A stretch of 64,000 nucleotides of DNA from Luteimonas marina (GTDB lineage Bacteria > Pseudomonadota > Gammaproteobacteria > Xanthomonadales > Xanthomonadaceae), in contig NZ_VOHK01000005.1 of assembly GCF_007859325.1 (NCBI RefSeq), positions 310,001 to 374,000 on the forward strand, read 5' to 3'. Shown one piece after another: positions 54,635 to 63,920 of this stretch. The notes beneath the pieces are model-generated. The model was not told where the DNA came from. It searched no databases and worked only from the letters and a program-made list of their open reading frames with translations. Within the stretch, counting starts at the first letter, position 1. The number at the start of each line of letters is the position of its first letter. Both the position numbers and the translations under genes were made by a program.

Positions 54635-56587
54635 TCAGAGGATCGGCGCGAGTCCCGCGCCGAAGGCGGTGAAGATGCGCGTGAGCAGGGTGCGGAAGCC
54701 GAGGTTGACCTCGGGGAAGTCGCCGACCGGTTCGTAGCAGGCGCGGAAGCCCGGGTCGAACGGCGACAGCGGCGCGGGGCATGCCGGCCCGGGCTGGAAC
54801 TCGTAGCTGGTGGCGTAGCGCATCGGCCACAGGTCGAACAGCGGCAGGTGCTCGGACACCTTGGCCAGCGAGTATTCGAGCCCGGAGAACACCGGTGGCT
54901 TGTCGCGCCTCGCGATGGCCCAGGCGTTCTCCGGGGCGATGTCGCGGCGGATGCTGTCGGCCAGCGCGCGCGCGAACGCGGGGTCGTCGATGATCACCGC
55001 GCTCTCGGTGTTGTAGTCGTCACCGCGCGGGTCGAAGTTGTGGGTGCCGACCACGCCGATGCGGTTGTCGATCACCAGCGACTTGGCGTGCAGGCCGAAG
55101 CGCACGCCGGCGCGCTTGAGCGGCACGCGCTGGTGCACGCCGATGCCGGCGTAGCGCAGCGCGGCGTATTCGCGCGTCAGCGGCGGCGTGCGGCGGCCGG
55201 AGGCATCCCCGCCGGCGTCGGCATCAGCATCGGCATCGGCGGCATCACGCGCGATCTCGCCGATGTTGACGCTGCCATCGGCGTTCCACGAGATGTCGAC
55301 CGCGCCGGTGGCCTCCAGGTCGATCGGCGCATCCTCCGGGAACGGCTTGAACTCGTGGATCTCGAAGCCGAAGTCGCGCAGGTAGCGACGCTTGTACTTG
55401 TACGACAGCGCGTAGGTGATGAACGAGTCGGTGGCCGCGAGGCTGTTGGTGGACACGACCACGCGCGGCGGCGGTTCGCGCTCGTGCATGCGCCCGAACA
55501 TGGCCTGCGCCTGCTTCGACAGCACCAGGTAGGGCGTCTGCAGCAGCACTTCCTCCTGCGCCGACTCGATCAGTTCGTTGAGCAGCGGCGAGGCGTGGAT
55601 CGCGCCGGCGGCGATCTCGCGGTCGCGCCGGTGCTTCTGCGGCAGGTCGGCGATGAACACCACATCGCCCACCGGGATCGCGGCCTCGACCAGGTCTCGC
55701 TGCACCAGGGCCCGGTCGTCTGCCGCGCGCGACACCGCCGCGACCCGCCGCGGATCCTCGTACGGCCAGTCCGGCAGCGCCGGCGCGCCGGCGCGCAGCA
55801 GGTGGCGGCCGACGTCGTCCAGCCGCTCCACCGGCACGCTCAGGCGCGCGTTCCAGAACGCCTCGAAGTTCGCCGCCATGTCCGCGGTCGCCGGGCCGCT
55901 GACCAGCACGTCGCGGTCGCGGAAGTTGAACTCCGGGTTCCAGTCGTAATAGTCGTCCTGGTAGTTGCGTCCGCCGGTGATGCCGACGATGCCGTCGACC
56001 AGCAGCAGCTTGCTGTGCATGCGCTGGTTGAGCCGGCGCCAGCAGCAGGCCGCGGCCCAGGCGTACATCGGATAGCTGATGCGCGCGCGCTCGAGCACCG
56101 GGTTGTAGATGCGGATCTCGAAGTTGACGTGGGCCGAGGCCAGCGCCGCCAGCGTGTCGACCTGGCGCAGCGCCGACAGCTGGTCGACCAGCACCCGAAC
56201 GCGCACGCCGCGGCGCACCGCGGCCATCAGCTCGTCGAGCACCAGGTGGCCGGCGTCGTCCTCGTCGAAGATGTAGGTCTGCAGGTCGATGCTGGTGGTC
56301 GCGCCGCGGATCAGGTCCAGGCGCGAGACCAGCGCGTCCTGGCCGTAGTCGAGCAGCAGCGCGTAGTGCCGCGGCGCCTGCGGCGTGCTCTGCGCGTAGG
56401 CGCGCACGCCCAGTTCGCGCAGCGGCGAGGGCCGCGCGCAGGCATCGGGCGCATCGCAGTCGATCTGCGTCGATCGCGCCGCGGCCGCGATTCCCGCGGC
56501 CTGCTCGCGCTGCAGGTTCGACAGGCTGCTGCAGGCGCTGCAGGCCAGGACCAGCAGCGCGACGAGCGCACGCGCCGCCGCGGTCAT
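54635..56587 (-). CDS. Phospholipase D-family lipoprotein (cardiolipin synthase-like, YmdC type)
   Basis: A 650-residue exported protein: lipoprotein signal ALVALLVLACSACS, then two HKD catalytic motifs, HSKLLLVDGIVGITGGRN and HAKSLVIDNRIGVVGTHNFD. The first PLD domain begins near residue 75 with SLDLQTYIF-like TSIDLQTYIFDEDDAG. A low-complexity Asp/Ala stretch (DAADADADADAGGDASG) lies in the second half. Similar proteins move phosphatidyl groups (cardiolipin synthase C) or cleave phospholipids. It overlaps the YceI gene by four bases and is translated after it. Confidence 0.88.
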   Translation of the reverse strand: MTAAARALVALLVLACSACSSLSNLQREQAAGIAAAARSTQIDCDAPDACARPSPLRELGVRAYAQSTPQAPRHYALLLDYGQDALVSRLDLIRGATTSIDLQTYIFDEDDAGHLVLDELMAAVRRGVRVRVLVDQLSALRQVDTLAALASAHVNFEIRIYNPVLERARISYPMYAWAAACCWRRLNQRMHSKLLLVDGIVGITGGRNYQDDYYDWNPEFNFRDRDVLVSGPATADMAANFEAFWNARLSVPVERLDDVGRHLLRAGAPALPDWPYEDPRRVAAVSRAADDRALVQRDLVEAAIPVGDVVFIADLPQKHRRDREIAAGAIHASPLLNELIESAQEEVLLQTPYLVLSKQAQAMFGRMHEREPPPRVVVSTNSLAATDSFITYALSYKYKRRYLRDFGFEIHEFKPFPEDAPIDLEATGAVDISWNADGSVNIGEIARDAADADADADAGGDASGRRTPPLTREYAALRYAGIGVHQRVPLKRAGVRFGLHAKSLVIDNRIGVVGTHNFDPRGDDYNTESAVIIDDPAFARALADSIRRDIAPENAWAIARRDKPPVFSGLEYSLAKVSEHLPLFDLWPMRYATSYEFQPGPACPAPLSPFDPGFRACYEPVGDFPEVNLGFRTLLTRIFTAFGAGLAPIL

Positions 56588-57147
56588 GGCGTCGGCGCGG
56601 GCCGGGCGCGGATGTGCAGCGAGAACACGACCCGGTCCGACAGCGCGAACGCCCAGCGGTCCATCGCGAAGTCGCTGCGGTAGACCACGCCGCTGGCGAC
56701 CACGTCGCAGTCGATCGTCGGGCGGTCGCAGGTCGCCGGCTCGATGGTGAACACCTCGCGCCGGCGCACGCCGCGGATGGTCAGCGCGCCGGCGAGCAGG
56801 CCGCCCTCGCGCAGCAGCTCGTCGGTGTAGGGATCGGAGACGAACTCCACGTGCGGGTGCCGGTCGGCGTCGAAGAAGCCCTTGCCGCGCGTGATCTTCG
56901 AGTACTGCGGGTGGCCGAGGATCTCGACGCCGTCGGTCGGCAGCCGCAGCCGCACCTGCCGGCGCAGCTCCGAAACCGGCACGATCTCGCCCTGCCACCG
57001 CGGGAAGCGCCCTTCCAGCGCCTGTCCCCAGCGCGTCTTCAGGGAGAAGCCGATGCGCGACTTCGCGGTGTCGATCTCGGCCGCCGGCACCGCCATCGCG
57101 AACCAGGCGCCGAGCAGCACCAGCCAGCGCAGGCGCCTGCCCGCCAT
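56584..57147 (-). CDS. YceI-family periplasmic lipid-binding protein
   Basis: A 187-residue protein with signal peptide (LRWLVLLGAWFAMAVPAA) and a YceI lipocalin-like barrel: AEIDTAKSRIGFSLKTRWGQ, EGRFPRWQGEI, KITRGKGFFDADRHPHVEF and GVRRREVFTIEP. YceI proteins bind isoprenoid or fatty lipids in the periplasm. Overlap with the downstream phospholipase D-like gene (ATGA) suggests a joint lipid-related role. Confidence 0.87.
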   Translation of the reverse strand: MAGRRLRWLVLLGAWFAMAVPAAEIDTAKSRIGFSLKTRWGQALEGRFPRWQGEIVPVSELRRQVRLRLPTDGVEILGHPQYSKITRGKGFFDADRHPHVEFVSDPYTDELLREGGLLAGALTIRGVRRREVFTIEPATCDRPTIDCDVVASGVVYRSDFAMDRWAFALSDRVVFSLHIRARPAPTP

Positions 57148-57210
57148 GGCCCGGGTCCCGTCGCTGCGGACGCCGCGGGGCGCCCCGCCCTTCCGGGAAC
57201 GTCCAGAATC

Positions 57211-57289
57211 CGTCATTTCGAGCGTCGCGGGAAATCGCGGGAAGGCAGACGATCGAAAAACAAGGGGTCCCACTGCGTTCGAAATGACG
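57211..57289. repeat. Dispersed inverted repeat (CGTCATTTCGAGCG type)
   Basis: CGTCATTTCGAGCGTCGCG faces CTGCGTTCGAAATGACG. A member of the family seen at 4023-4117. It lies between sixA and the YceI gene; the whole gap 57148-57415 holds no other recognisable feature. Confidence 0.75.
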
Positions 57290-57415
57290 GATCCGGGATG
57301 TCCAGAGCTTCCCTTCAGACGCATGGATCTCCCTCCCGGATCAGGCCCGGGGTCGGAATGGCGAAGCTTCGAGGATTCCCGCAGACATCCGGCCACCATC
57401 GCAATGCCATCGCGC

Positions 57416-57892
57416 TCACGGCCACCAGAACGCGGACAGGGTGGCGATGCCGGGCTCGATCGTGGCCCCGGCCGGCAGCGACAGCACCGCGATCGCGGCC
57501 GGCGGCATGCCGCGGTAGTCGCCCGACTGGCCGCTGTGCAGCAGCGCCACCAGCCGCTCCAGCCCGGGGTTGTGGCCGACCACCAGCAGGCGGTCGGCGT
57601 CGCGATGGCCGTCGACCAGGCCGGCCAGGGTGCCTGGCATGGCCTCGTAGATCGACGGCTCCAGCCGCTTGTCGAGGTTGCCGACCGCCTCGACCACCGC
57701 CTCCAGCGTCTCGCGCGCGCGCCGCGCCGGCGAGCACAGCACGCGGTCGGGCACCAGCGCCTTGTCGCGCAGCCAGGTGGCGACCGCGTCGGCCTCGGCC
57801 AGGCCTTCGGCCGAGAGCGGCCGGTCGAAGTCCGATTGCCCGGGCAGCGGCGGCTCGGCGTGGGCATGGCGCAACAGGATCAGTTCACGCAT
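57416..57892 (-). CDS. sixA: Phosphohistidine phosphatase SixA
   Basis: A 158-residue histidine-phosphatase-superfamily protein: LILLRHAHAEP with the RH motif, SPARRARETLEAV, and LLVVGHNPGLERLVALL with the second active His. This short form is SixA, which dephosphorylates phosphohistidine in phosphorelay or nitrogen-PTS proteins. It lies 45 bases downstream of the ParA-like gene on the same strand. Confidence 0.9.
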   Translation of the reverse strand: MRELILLRHAHAEPPLPGQSDFDRPLSAEGLAEADAVATWLRDKALVPDRVLCSPARRARETLEAVVEAVGNLDKRLEPSIYEAMPGTLAGLVDGHRDADRLLVVGHNPGLERLVALLHSGQSGDYRGMPPAAIAVLSLPAGATIEPGIATLSAFWWP

Positions 57893-57937
57893 CGACGCAT
57901 TCCTCCCGGTGGCGTTGCTCGGCGGCCCGGAGGCGGG

Positions 57938-58573
57938 TCAGGCGCGCTTGAGCCACTTCAGCAGCGGCTGCCAGTCGGCCTGGTGGTCGCGCACCTGCGC
58001 CGAGTGGTAGTCGAACAGGCTCTTGCCGAAGCCGACCAGCATCACGTAGGCCTGGCTGTCGCGCAGCTGCGCCACCAGCGGGTAGGGCCACTGCTGCAGC
58101 AGGTCCATCGCCTGCTGCGAGGCGTTGGTCCACGGTCGCAGGCGGTTGCCGACCAGGCCCACGCGCAGGTCGCCCTTGCGCACCCGCGGGTGCTTGGCCA
58201 GGGCGTTGAGGAAGGGCACGGTGGCGTCGATGTCCAGTGCCGAGGGCAGCACCGGCACCACCACCGCGTCGGCGTGGTCGAGGTAGACCTCCAGCGTGTC
58301 GGCGTGGGCGCCGGCCGGGGCGTCGACGACCACGCGGTCGGTGCCCTCGGGAATCGATTTCCATGCCGTCTTGTGCCGGCTGCTGCCGTCGATCGGCAGC
58401 ACCGCGCTCTCCAGCGCCGAGCGGCGTTCGGCCCAGCGCGTGGACGATCCCTGCGGATCGGCATCGATCAGGACGGTCTTGCGGCCCGCCAGCGCGGACT
58501 CCGCGGCCAGGTGGGTTGCGATCGTGGTCTTGCCGACACCGCCCTTGGAACTGGCCACCAGCACGGTCTTCAT
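57938..58573 (-). CDS. ParA-family ATPase
   Basis: A 211-residue MinD/ParA-type ATPase with deviant Walker [38 protein letters not shown] and [16 protein letters not shown] as switch regions, and [15 protein letters not shown]. No ParB gene is adjacent, so it is likely an orphan ParA used to place a cell component rather than a chromosome-partition protein. The start [12 protein letters not shown] is the family N-terminus. Confidence 0.88.
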   Translation of the reverse strand: MKTVLVASSKGGVGKTTIATHLAAESALAGRKTVLIDADPQGSSTRWAERRSALESAVLPIDGSSRHKTAWKSIPEGTDRVVVDAPAGAHADTLEVYLDHADAVVVPVLPSALDIDATVPFLNALAKHPRVRKGDLRVGLVGNRLRPWTNASQQAMDLLQQWPYPLVAQLRDSQAYVMLVGFGKSLFDYHSAQVRDHQADWQPLLKWLKRA

Positions 58574-58770
58574 CCACTGCCTCCGCCATGGGAACGAGCC
58601 GCGAGCGTACACCGGCCGCGTCAAGGCCGCGAACACAAGGCAGGCGCCCGCGCGCGCTTGACGAGTTCTTTACAAATCAGCCGCCGCATCCGCCGCCCGC
58701 GGCCCGCGCAGGGCGTCCTCCCGCATCGGCGCGTCTGCTATCGTCGATCGTCCCCACCAGCCGACCGTGC

Positions 58771-60258
58771 ATGAGCGACCTGCAGGACCTCGTGGCGCTG
58801 ATCCGCGCCGACACCCCGCTGATCGTGGTCGAGACGCCCGACGAAACCCGCGCGGTCGAACTGTTCCGGCAATCGCTGACCCGGGTGTGGCGCGCGCTGT
58901 ACCGCTGGTCGATCACCGAAGGGCTGCGCCGCATCGACCTCGACCGCGAGGACCCGGCCCAGGCCCCGCCCGACGCCGGCACCACCCTGGCCGCGATCCG
59001 CGACGCCGACCAGCGCGGCGTCTACCTGCTGCTCGACTTCCACCCCTACCTCGGCTACGCCAGCACCCGGCGCCAGCTGCGCGAGATCCTGCAGCGGCGC
59101 GACTGCCTGCCGCACGTGATCGTGCTGGTCGGGCACAAGGTCGAGCTGCCGCCCGAGCTCGACGCCAAGGCCGCGCGCTTCCGCCCGCGCCTGCCCGACG
59201 CCAACGCCCTGCTCAAGCTGCTGCGCGAGGAGATCGCCGCCTACCAGCGCGAGCACGAGGGCCGGCGGGTGGAGGTCGACGAGGCCACGGTGCGGCGTAT
59301 CGTGCGCAACCTGCAGGGCCTGGAGGCGACCGACGCGCGCCGGATCGCGCGCCACCTGATCCACGACGACGGCGTGCTCGGCCCCGGCGACCTGCCGGCG
59401 CTGGCGCGGCTGAAGTTCGACCTGCTCAACAAGAGCGGCCACCTGCACTACGAGTACGACACCGCGCGCTTCGCCGACGTCGCCGGCGCGCGCCGGCTCA
59501 AGCGCTGGATCGAGCAGCGCCGGCGCGTGTTCGTCGAGGGCGACGCGCCGCCCGGCCTCGACCCGCCCAAGGGCATCCTGCTGCTGGGCGTGCAGGGCTG
59601 CGGCAAGTCGCTGCTGGCCAAGGCCGTGGCCGGCGGATTCGGCGTGCCGCTGGTGCGGCTCGACTTCGGCACGCTCTACGCCAAGTACCACGGCGAAACC
59701 GAGGCCAACCTGCGCGCCGCGCTGGACTCGTGCGACCAGCTCGAACCCTGCGTGCTGTGGATCGACGAGATCGAGAAGGGCGTGGCCGCCGGCAGCGGCG
59801 ATGGCGACGGCGGCGTCTCGCGGCGCGTGCTCGGCTACCTGCTGACCTGGATGGCCGAGCGCAAGTCGAAGGTGTTCCTCGTCGCCACCGCCAACCAGGT
59901 GCGCGAACTGCCGGCCGAACTGCTGCGCAAGGGCCGCTTCGACGAGATCTTCTTCGTCGACCTGCCCGACGCCGGCACCCGCGCCCACGTGTTCGAGCTG
60001 CACCTGCGCCGGCGCGAACTTTCGCCCGAGCGCTTCGACCTCGGCGCGCTGGCCGCCGCCGCCGAGGGCTTTTCCGGCGCCGAGATCGAACAGGCGGTGG
60101 TCGCCGCCCTCTACGTCGCCCACGCCGAGTCGCGCGCGATCGACGACGCGCTGCTGCTGGAGGAAATCCGCGCCACGCGGCCGCTGTCGGTGGTGATGCG
60201 CGAGCAGGTGGCGGAACTGCGCGCCTGGGCCGGCAGCCGCACGGTGCCGGCGGATTGA
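58771..60258 (+). CDS. Ycf46-like AAA+ ATPase
   Basis: A 495-residue protein. The N-terminal 240 residues begin MSDLQDLVALIRADTPLIVVET and are characteristic of Ycf46-like proteins; the AAA domain has Walker A GVQGCGKSLLAKAVAGG, Walker B CVLWIDEIEKG, sensor-1 VFLVATANQVRELPAELL, and arginine finger KGRFDEIFFVDLP. It has no protease or membrane domain. Ycf46 is linked to CO2 and photosynthesis control in cyanobacteria, and its role in gammaproteobacteria is unknown. It is divergent from the ParA-like gene. Confidence 0.87.
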   Translation: MSDLQDLVALIRADTPLIVVETPDETRAVELFRQSLTRVWRALYRWSITEGLRRIDLDREDPAQAPPDAGTTLAAIRDADQRGVYLLLDFHPYLGYASTRRQLREILQRRDCLPHVIVLVGHKVELPPELDAKAARFRPRLPDANALLKLLREEIAAYQREHEGRRVEVDEATVRRIVRNLQGLEATDARRIARHLIHDDGVLGPGDLPALARLKFDLLNKSGHLHYEYDTARFADVAGARRLKRWIEQRRRVFVEGDAPPGLDPPKGILLLGVQGCGKSLLAKAVAGGFGVPLVRLDFGTLYAKYHGETEANLRAALDSCDQLEPCVLWIDEIEKGVAAGSGDGDGGVSRRVLGYLLTWMAERKSKVFLVATANQVRELPAELLRKGRFDEIFFVDLPDAGTRAHVFELHLRRRELSPERFDLGALAAAAEGFSGAEIEQAVVAALYVAHAESRAIDDALLLEEIRATRPLSVVMREQVAELRAWAGSRTVPAD

Positions 60259-60293
60259 TCGACCCGGACCGCGGCGGAGTGCCGCACCCGGCC

Positions 60294-60833
60294 TCAGTCG
60301 TCGCTCGGCCTCGCGCCGACGCGCGCCTTGCCGCCGCGGCGCTCGAACGAGAAGGCGTACATCAGCCGGATCGCCACCGGGCGCACGACCACGTCCTCAC
60401 CCGAGCAATCGGCGGTCCGTTCGACGCCTTCCGGGAACTCGCAGACCGCGGCGCCGAAGAACGTCCAGCGCCGGACCGCGTCGACCGCGGCCGCGACGAA
60501 GGCCGGATGCGGCTGCGCGGCGCAGCTGTCCACGCCGTAGGCGGGCGTGGCTTCGGTCACCGCGCCCTGTTCGCCGACGATGAACTCGACGCAGACCTCG
60601 GTCATGCCGTCGCCGCGGGCATCGTCCTGCGGATACGTCGGCAGCGGCGCCTCGATCGGTACCGCCATCAGAAAGGCCTGCCGGTCCTCCAGCGTCATCC
60701 TGGCCGCGGATGGGGGCAGGATCATCCGCTTCCCGACGGCGCGCTCCGTGCTCGCGCAGCCGGCCAGCGCGGCGATCACGAGTCCCGAGGCGAGGCTTCG
60801 GCACGCATTCATCCGCACCGAGGCGCCTGCCAT
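60294..60833 (-). CDS. Lipoprotein with TonB C-terminal-like domain
   Basis: A 179-residue protein (172 if it starts at MNACRSLASG, 60812) with a lipoprotein signal, SGLVIAALAGCAST (lipobox LAGC). The mature part, PIEAPLPTYPQDDARGDGMT and EVCVEFIVGEQGAVTEA, resembles TonB C-terminal-type domains, which bind partner proteins in the periplasm; AVDAVRRWTFF fits too. There is no TonB-like membrane anchor. It starts two bases past the stop codon of the upstream gene, so the two form an operon. Confidence 0.75.
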   Translation of the reverse strand: MAGASVRMNACRSLASGLVIAALAGCASTERAVGKRMILPPSAARMTLEDRQAFLMAVPIEAPLPTYPQDDARGDGMTEVCVEFIVGEQGAVTEATPAYGVDSCAAQPHPAFVAAAVDAVRRWTFFGAAVCEFPEGVERTADCSGEDVVVRPVAIRLMYAFSFERRGGKARVGARPSDD

Positions 60834-60835
60834 GC

Positions 60836-61870
60836 TCAGCGTCCGGGCGGCGTCCAGCCTGCGGGCGGTTCGAGCGATACGCCGGCTTCCTGCAGCACAC
60901 GCTCGACCAGTTGCTGTTCGGTGCGGATGGCGGGATCGGCGAGCAGGCGCACGAACTGCTCGGCGCCATCGCGAGGTTGCTGCGCCGCCAATGCTCCCCA
61001 GCGCTGCATCTGCCAGTCCCTGCGCTTCCTGCGCACGTCGATCGCTTCGCGCTCGGCCTGGCTTCCGGCCAGCTCACGCAGCATGAGCAACCCGATCCCC
61101 TGTTCCATCGCGGATCCGGACCGGTCCGCCAACAGGGTCGCGACGTGACGGCAATCGGCGGCGCGCGCAGGGACCACCCGCAGTTCGGCGTCCCCGCACG
61201 CTTGCCTCAGCGGCAACAGGTTCGGCCCAACGAAAGCGAGCCAAATGCCCATCGCCGAGATCGCGGCGGCCTCCTCCGCGACGTATGGCCCGCCATCGGC
61301 GATCGCCGCCCTTTCCATCGGCGTCGGAGGATGCCGCAGCAGGGCCGACACCATCCAGCGCACACCGTCGTACATATGCGTTTCCACGTGGATGGAACGC
61401 CTGGCCTGAACCAGCAGTTCGTCCGTGGGCAGGTCCAGGTACAGCAGCGGCATGAGGTTGTCGGGCTCGGCCGCCTGCCAGCGCCGCGCCGCGTCGCGGC
61501 GGATCGCAGAATCCTCCCCCCTGGCCGCGCCGACGAGCAACTGGTTCGCGATCACGTCGTCGCCTGCACGCGCCGCCGCCGCGCGCATCCATGCCCCGGC
61601 CTCGGCATCGGGAGGCACGCGGAACGATGGCGCGTCGCCATCGCGGATCATCGTCAGCGCGGATCTGCGCTGTATCGCCGCCAGCACGAGTTCCCGGGAC
61701 CCGCCCGTATCCGCCAGTCCATCGGCAACGCGCAGTGCATGACTCCTGTAGGCGTCGGCGCGGGCCTGCTCCTGCGCGGACGCTTCGTAGCCCCATTCCA
61801 CATTGTCGTGCTGCGCGTGCGCGAATGAGGGCACCACCAGCAAGGCGCAGAGCAACAGTCTTCTGATCAT
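60836..61870 (-). CDS. Unknown exported protein
   Basis: A 344-residue protein with a signal peptide (MIRRLLLCALLVVPSFAHAQ). The mature part is helical and has repeat-like units rich in Ala, Arg and Leu (ADAYRSHALRVADGLADTGG, MRAAAARAGDDVIANQLLVG), a form that could be a helical-repeat (Sel1/TPR-like) protein. I do not recognise the family. It is followed directly by the TonB-domain-like lipoprotein. The start at 61870 is chosen for its signal peptide. Confidence 0.72.
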   Translation of the reverse strand: MIRRLLLCALLVVPSFAHAQHDNVEWGYEASAQEQARADAYRSHALRVADGLADTGGSRELVLAAIQRRSALTMIRDGDAPSFRVPPDAEAGAWMRAAAARAGDDVIANQLLVGAARGEDSAIRRDAARRWQAAEPDNLMPLLYLDLPTDELLVQARRSIHVETHMYDGVRWMVSALLRHPPTPMERAAIADGGPYVAEEAAAISAMGIWLAFVGPNLLPLRQACGDAELRVVPARAADCRHVATLLADRSGSAMEQGIGLLMLRELAGSQAEREAIDVRRKRRDWQMQRWGALAAQQPRDGAEQFVRLLADPAIRTEQQLVERVLQEAGVSLEPPAGWTPPGR

Positions 61871-62001
61871 CGCGGTAGATCCAGTGAACATGAAGGCAGC
61901 GTAAGGGATTCCCGAAAACCTCGTCACATTGCGGCAGCCGGAGACCGGTCAAGCCGGCTTCCGGACTCCCTCCACGACGTTCCCGACGGAAGAACGTGAC
62001 C

Positions 62002-63705
62002 TCAATACCCCGCCGCCTGCCCGTCCTTGCGCGACTCGCTGGCGCCGACGTAGCCGCCGTGCGGATTCACCATGATCGCCTGGTAGCCGCCGTAGGGGCC
62101 GTCGGCGAAGCGCACGCTGTGGCCCTTGCGCATCAGCGCGCGCACGGTCTCGTACGGGAAGCCGGTCTCGAGGTCGACCTCGCCGCCGTCGTGCATCGCG
62201 ACGGCCTGGCCGGCCGGTTCGGTGGAGCCGTCGTGCTGGATGCGCGGCGCGTCGCCGGCCTCCTGCAGGTTCATGCCGAAGTCGATCAGGTTGAGCAGGA
62301 TCTGCACGTGGCCCTGCGGCTGCATCGCGCCGCCCATCACCCCGAAGCTCAGCCAGGGCTTGCCGTCCTTCGTCGCGAACGCGGGGATGATGGTGTGGAA
62401 CGGACGCTTGCCCGGCGCGTAGCCGTTGGGATGGTCGGCCCTGAGCACGAACTGCTCGCCGCGGTCCTGCAGGATGAAGCCCAGTCCCGGCGGCGCCATG
62501 CCGCTGCCCATGCCGCGATAGTTGGACTGGATCAGCGAGACCATCATGCCCTCGCGGTCGGCGACGGTCAGGTAGATGGTGTCGCCCTCGTCGAGCTGCT
62601 TCGGCGTACCGGGCTGCACCTCGCGCAGCGCGCGCTCCATCGAGATCAGCTTGCCGCGTTCGCGCGCGTAGTCCTTGGAAATGAGCCTGGCCACCGGCGC
62701 CGGATGGAAGGCGGGGTCGGCGTACCAGCGCGCGCGGTCGGCGAAGGCGAGCTTCTTGGCCTCGACGAACAGGTGCACGTGCTCGGGGCTGCCGAAGCCG
62801 TACGACTTCAGGTCATGCGGTTCCAGCAGGTTGAGGATCTGCAGCGCGGCGATGCCCTGCCCGCTTGGCGGCAGCTCCCAGACCTCGACGCCGCGATAGT
62901 TCGTCGACACCGGATCGACCCACTCGCCGGCATGCGCGGCCAGATCGTCGTAGGAGAGGAAGCCGTCGTTGGCCTTGAAGTAGGCGTCGATGGTGCGTGC
63001 GATGTCGCCCTTGTAGAACGCGTCGCGGCCGCCGTCGGCGATCTGTTGCAGGGTGTTGGCGAGGTTGGGGTTCTTCCAGGTCTCGCCGGTGCGCGGCGCG
63101 CGCCCGTCGATCGTGAACTGTTCGCTGAAGCCCGGCCACTTCGACAGCCGCGGCACCGAACGATCCCAGTAGTACGCGATCACCTCGTGCACCGGATGGC
63201 CTTCGCGCGCGTAGCGGATCGCGGGCTGGAGGTTCTGCGCCATCGTGCGCTTGCCGAAGCGCGCGTGCAGCGCGAACCAGCCGTCGACCGCGCCCGGCAC
63301 GGTGACCGGCAGCGGGCCGTGCGGCGGGATGTCGGTCAGCCCGCGGCGCTCGAACTCGGCCAGGGTCAGCGACTTCGGCGAGCGCCCGGAGCCGTTGTAG
63401 CCGTGCAGCTTGTTCGTCGCCGGATCCCAGACGATGGCGAACAGGTCGCCGCCGATGCCGTTGCCGGTCGGCTCCATCAGCCCGAGCGCCGCGTTGGCGG
63501 CGATCGCGGCGTCGACCGCCGATCCGCCCGCCTTCATCACGTCGAGCGCGACCTGGGTGGCCAGCGGATGCGAGGTCGCCGCCATCGCGTGCGGGGCATG
63601 GACCTCGCTGCGGGTCGCGAACGGCTGGCCGGTGATGCGGTCGGCGGCGTGCAGTGCCGGCGCGGACAGCAGCGCGGCCCACAGGACGAGCGCTCTTGCC
63701 TTCAT
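62002..63705 (-). CDS. ggt: Gamma-glutamyltransferase
   Basis: A 567-residue exported enzyme of the Ntn-hydrolase group. Signal peptide ends near SAPALHA. Typical features are MAATSHPLATQVALDVMKAG, NAALGLMEPTGNGIGGDLF, and the self-cleavage site around EGDTIYLTVADREGM, where the Thr after GD becomes the new N-terminal nucleophile; GMGSGMAPPGLGFILQDRG and MGGAMQPQGHVQILLN follow. It moves or hydrolyses gamma-glutamyl groups such as glutathione in the periplasm. Length agrees with the family. Confidence 0.92.
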   Translation of the reverse strand: MKARALVLWAALLSAPALHAADRITGQPFATRSEVHAPHAMAATSHPLATQVALDVMKAGGSAVDAAIAANAALGLMEPTGNGIGGDLFAIVWDPATNKLHGYNGSGRSPKSLTLAEFERRGLTDIPPHGPLPVTVPGAVDGWFALHARFGKRTMAQNLQPAIRYAREGHPVHEVIAYYWDRSVPRLSKWPGFSEQFTIDGRAPRTGETWKNPNLANTLQQIADGGRDAFYKGDIARTIDAYFKANDGFLSYDDLAAHAGEWVDPVSTNYRGVEVWELPPSGQGIAALQILNLLEPHDLKSYGFGSPEHVHLFVEAKKLAFADRARWYADPAFHPAPVARLISKDYARERGKLISMERALREVQPGTPKQLDEGDTIYLTVADREGMMVSLIQSNYRGMGSGMAPPGLGFILQDRGEQFVLRADHPNGYAPGKRPFHTIIPAFATKDGKPWLSFGVMGGAMQPQGHVQILLNLIDFGMNLQEAGDAPRIQHDGSTEPAGQAVAMHDGGEVDLETGFPYETVRALMRKGHSVRFADGPYGGYQAIMVNPHGGYVGASESRKDGQAAGY

Positions 63706-63816
63706 CGATGGACCTCGTGAATCCGGGAAGGCGGCAACATAACGCATGGCCGTGACCGGCAGAACGATCGCCGACCCCTCAAGGGGCCTTTTCGCGGTCG
63801 CGGAAGCAGACGCCAT

Positions 63817-63920
63817 CGTCATCCCCGCGAAAGCGGGAAGCGCTTTTCAACAGCCGAATGGCTGGTCATCCATTTGGCTTTACGCAACGACGCTGGATCC
63901 CCGCTTTCGCGGGGATGACG
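63817..63920. repeat. Dispersed inverted repeat (CGTCATCCCCGCGAAAGC type)
   Basis: Same family as 8575-8658: CGTCATCCCCGCGAAAGCGG at the left and CCGCTTTCGCGGGGATGACG at the right with about 64 bases between. It is located upstream of ggt at the right end of the window. Confidence 0.9.
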
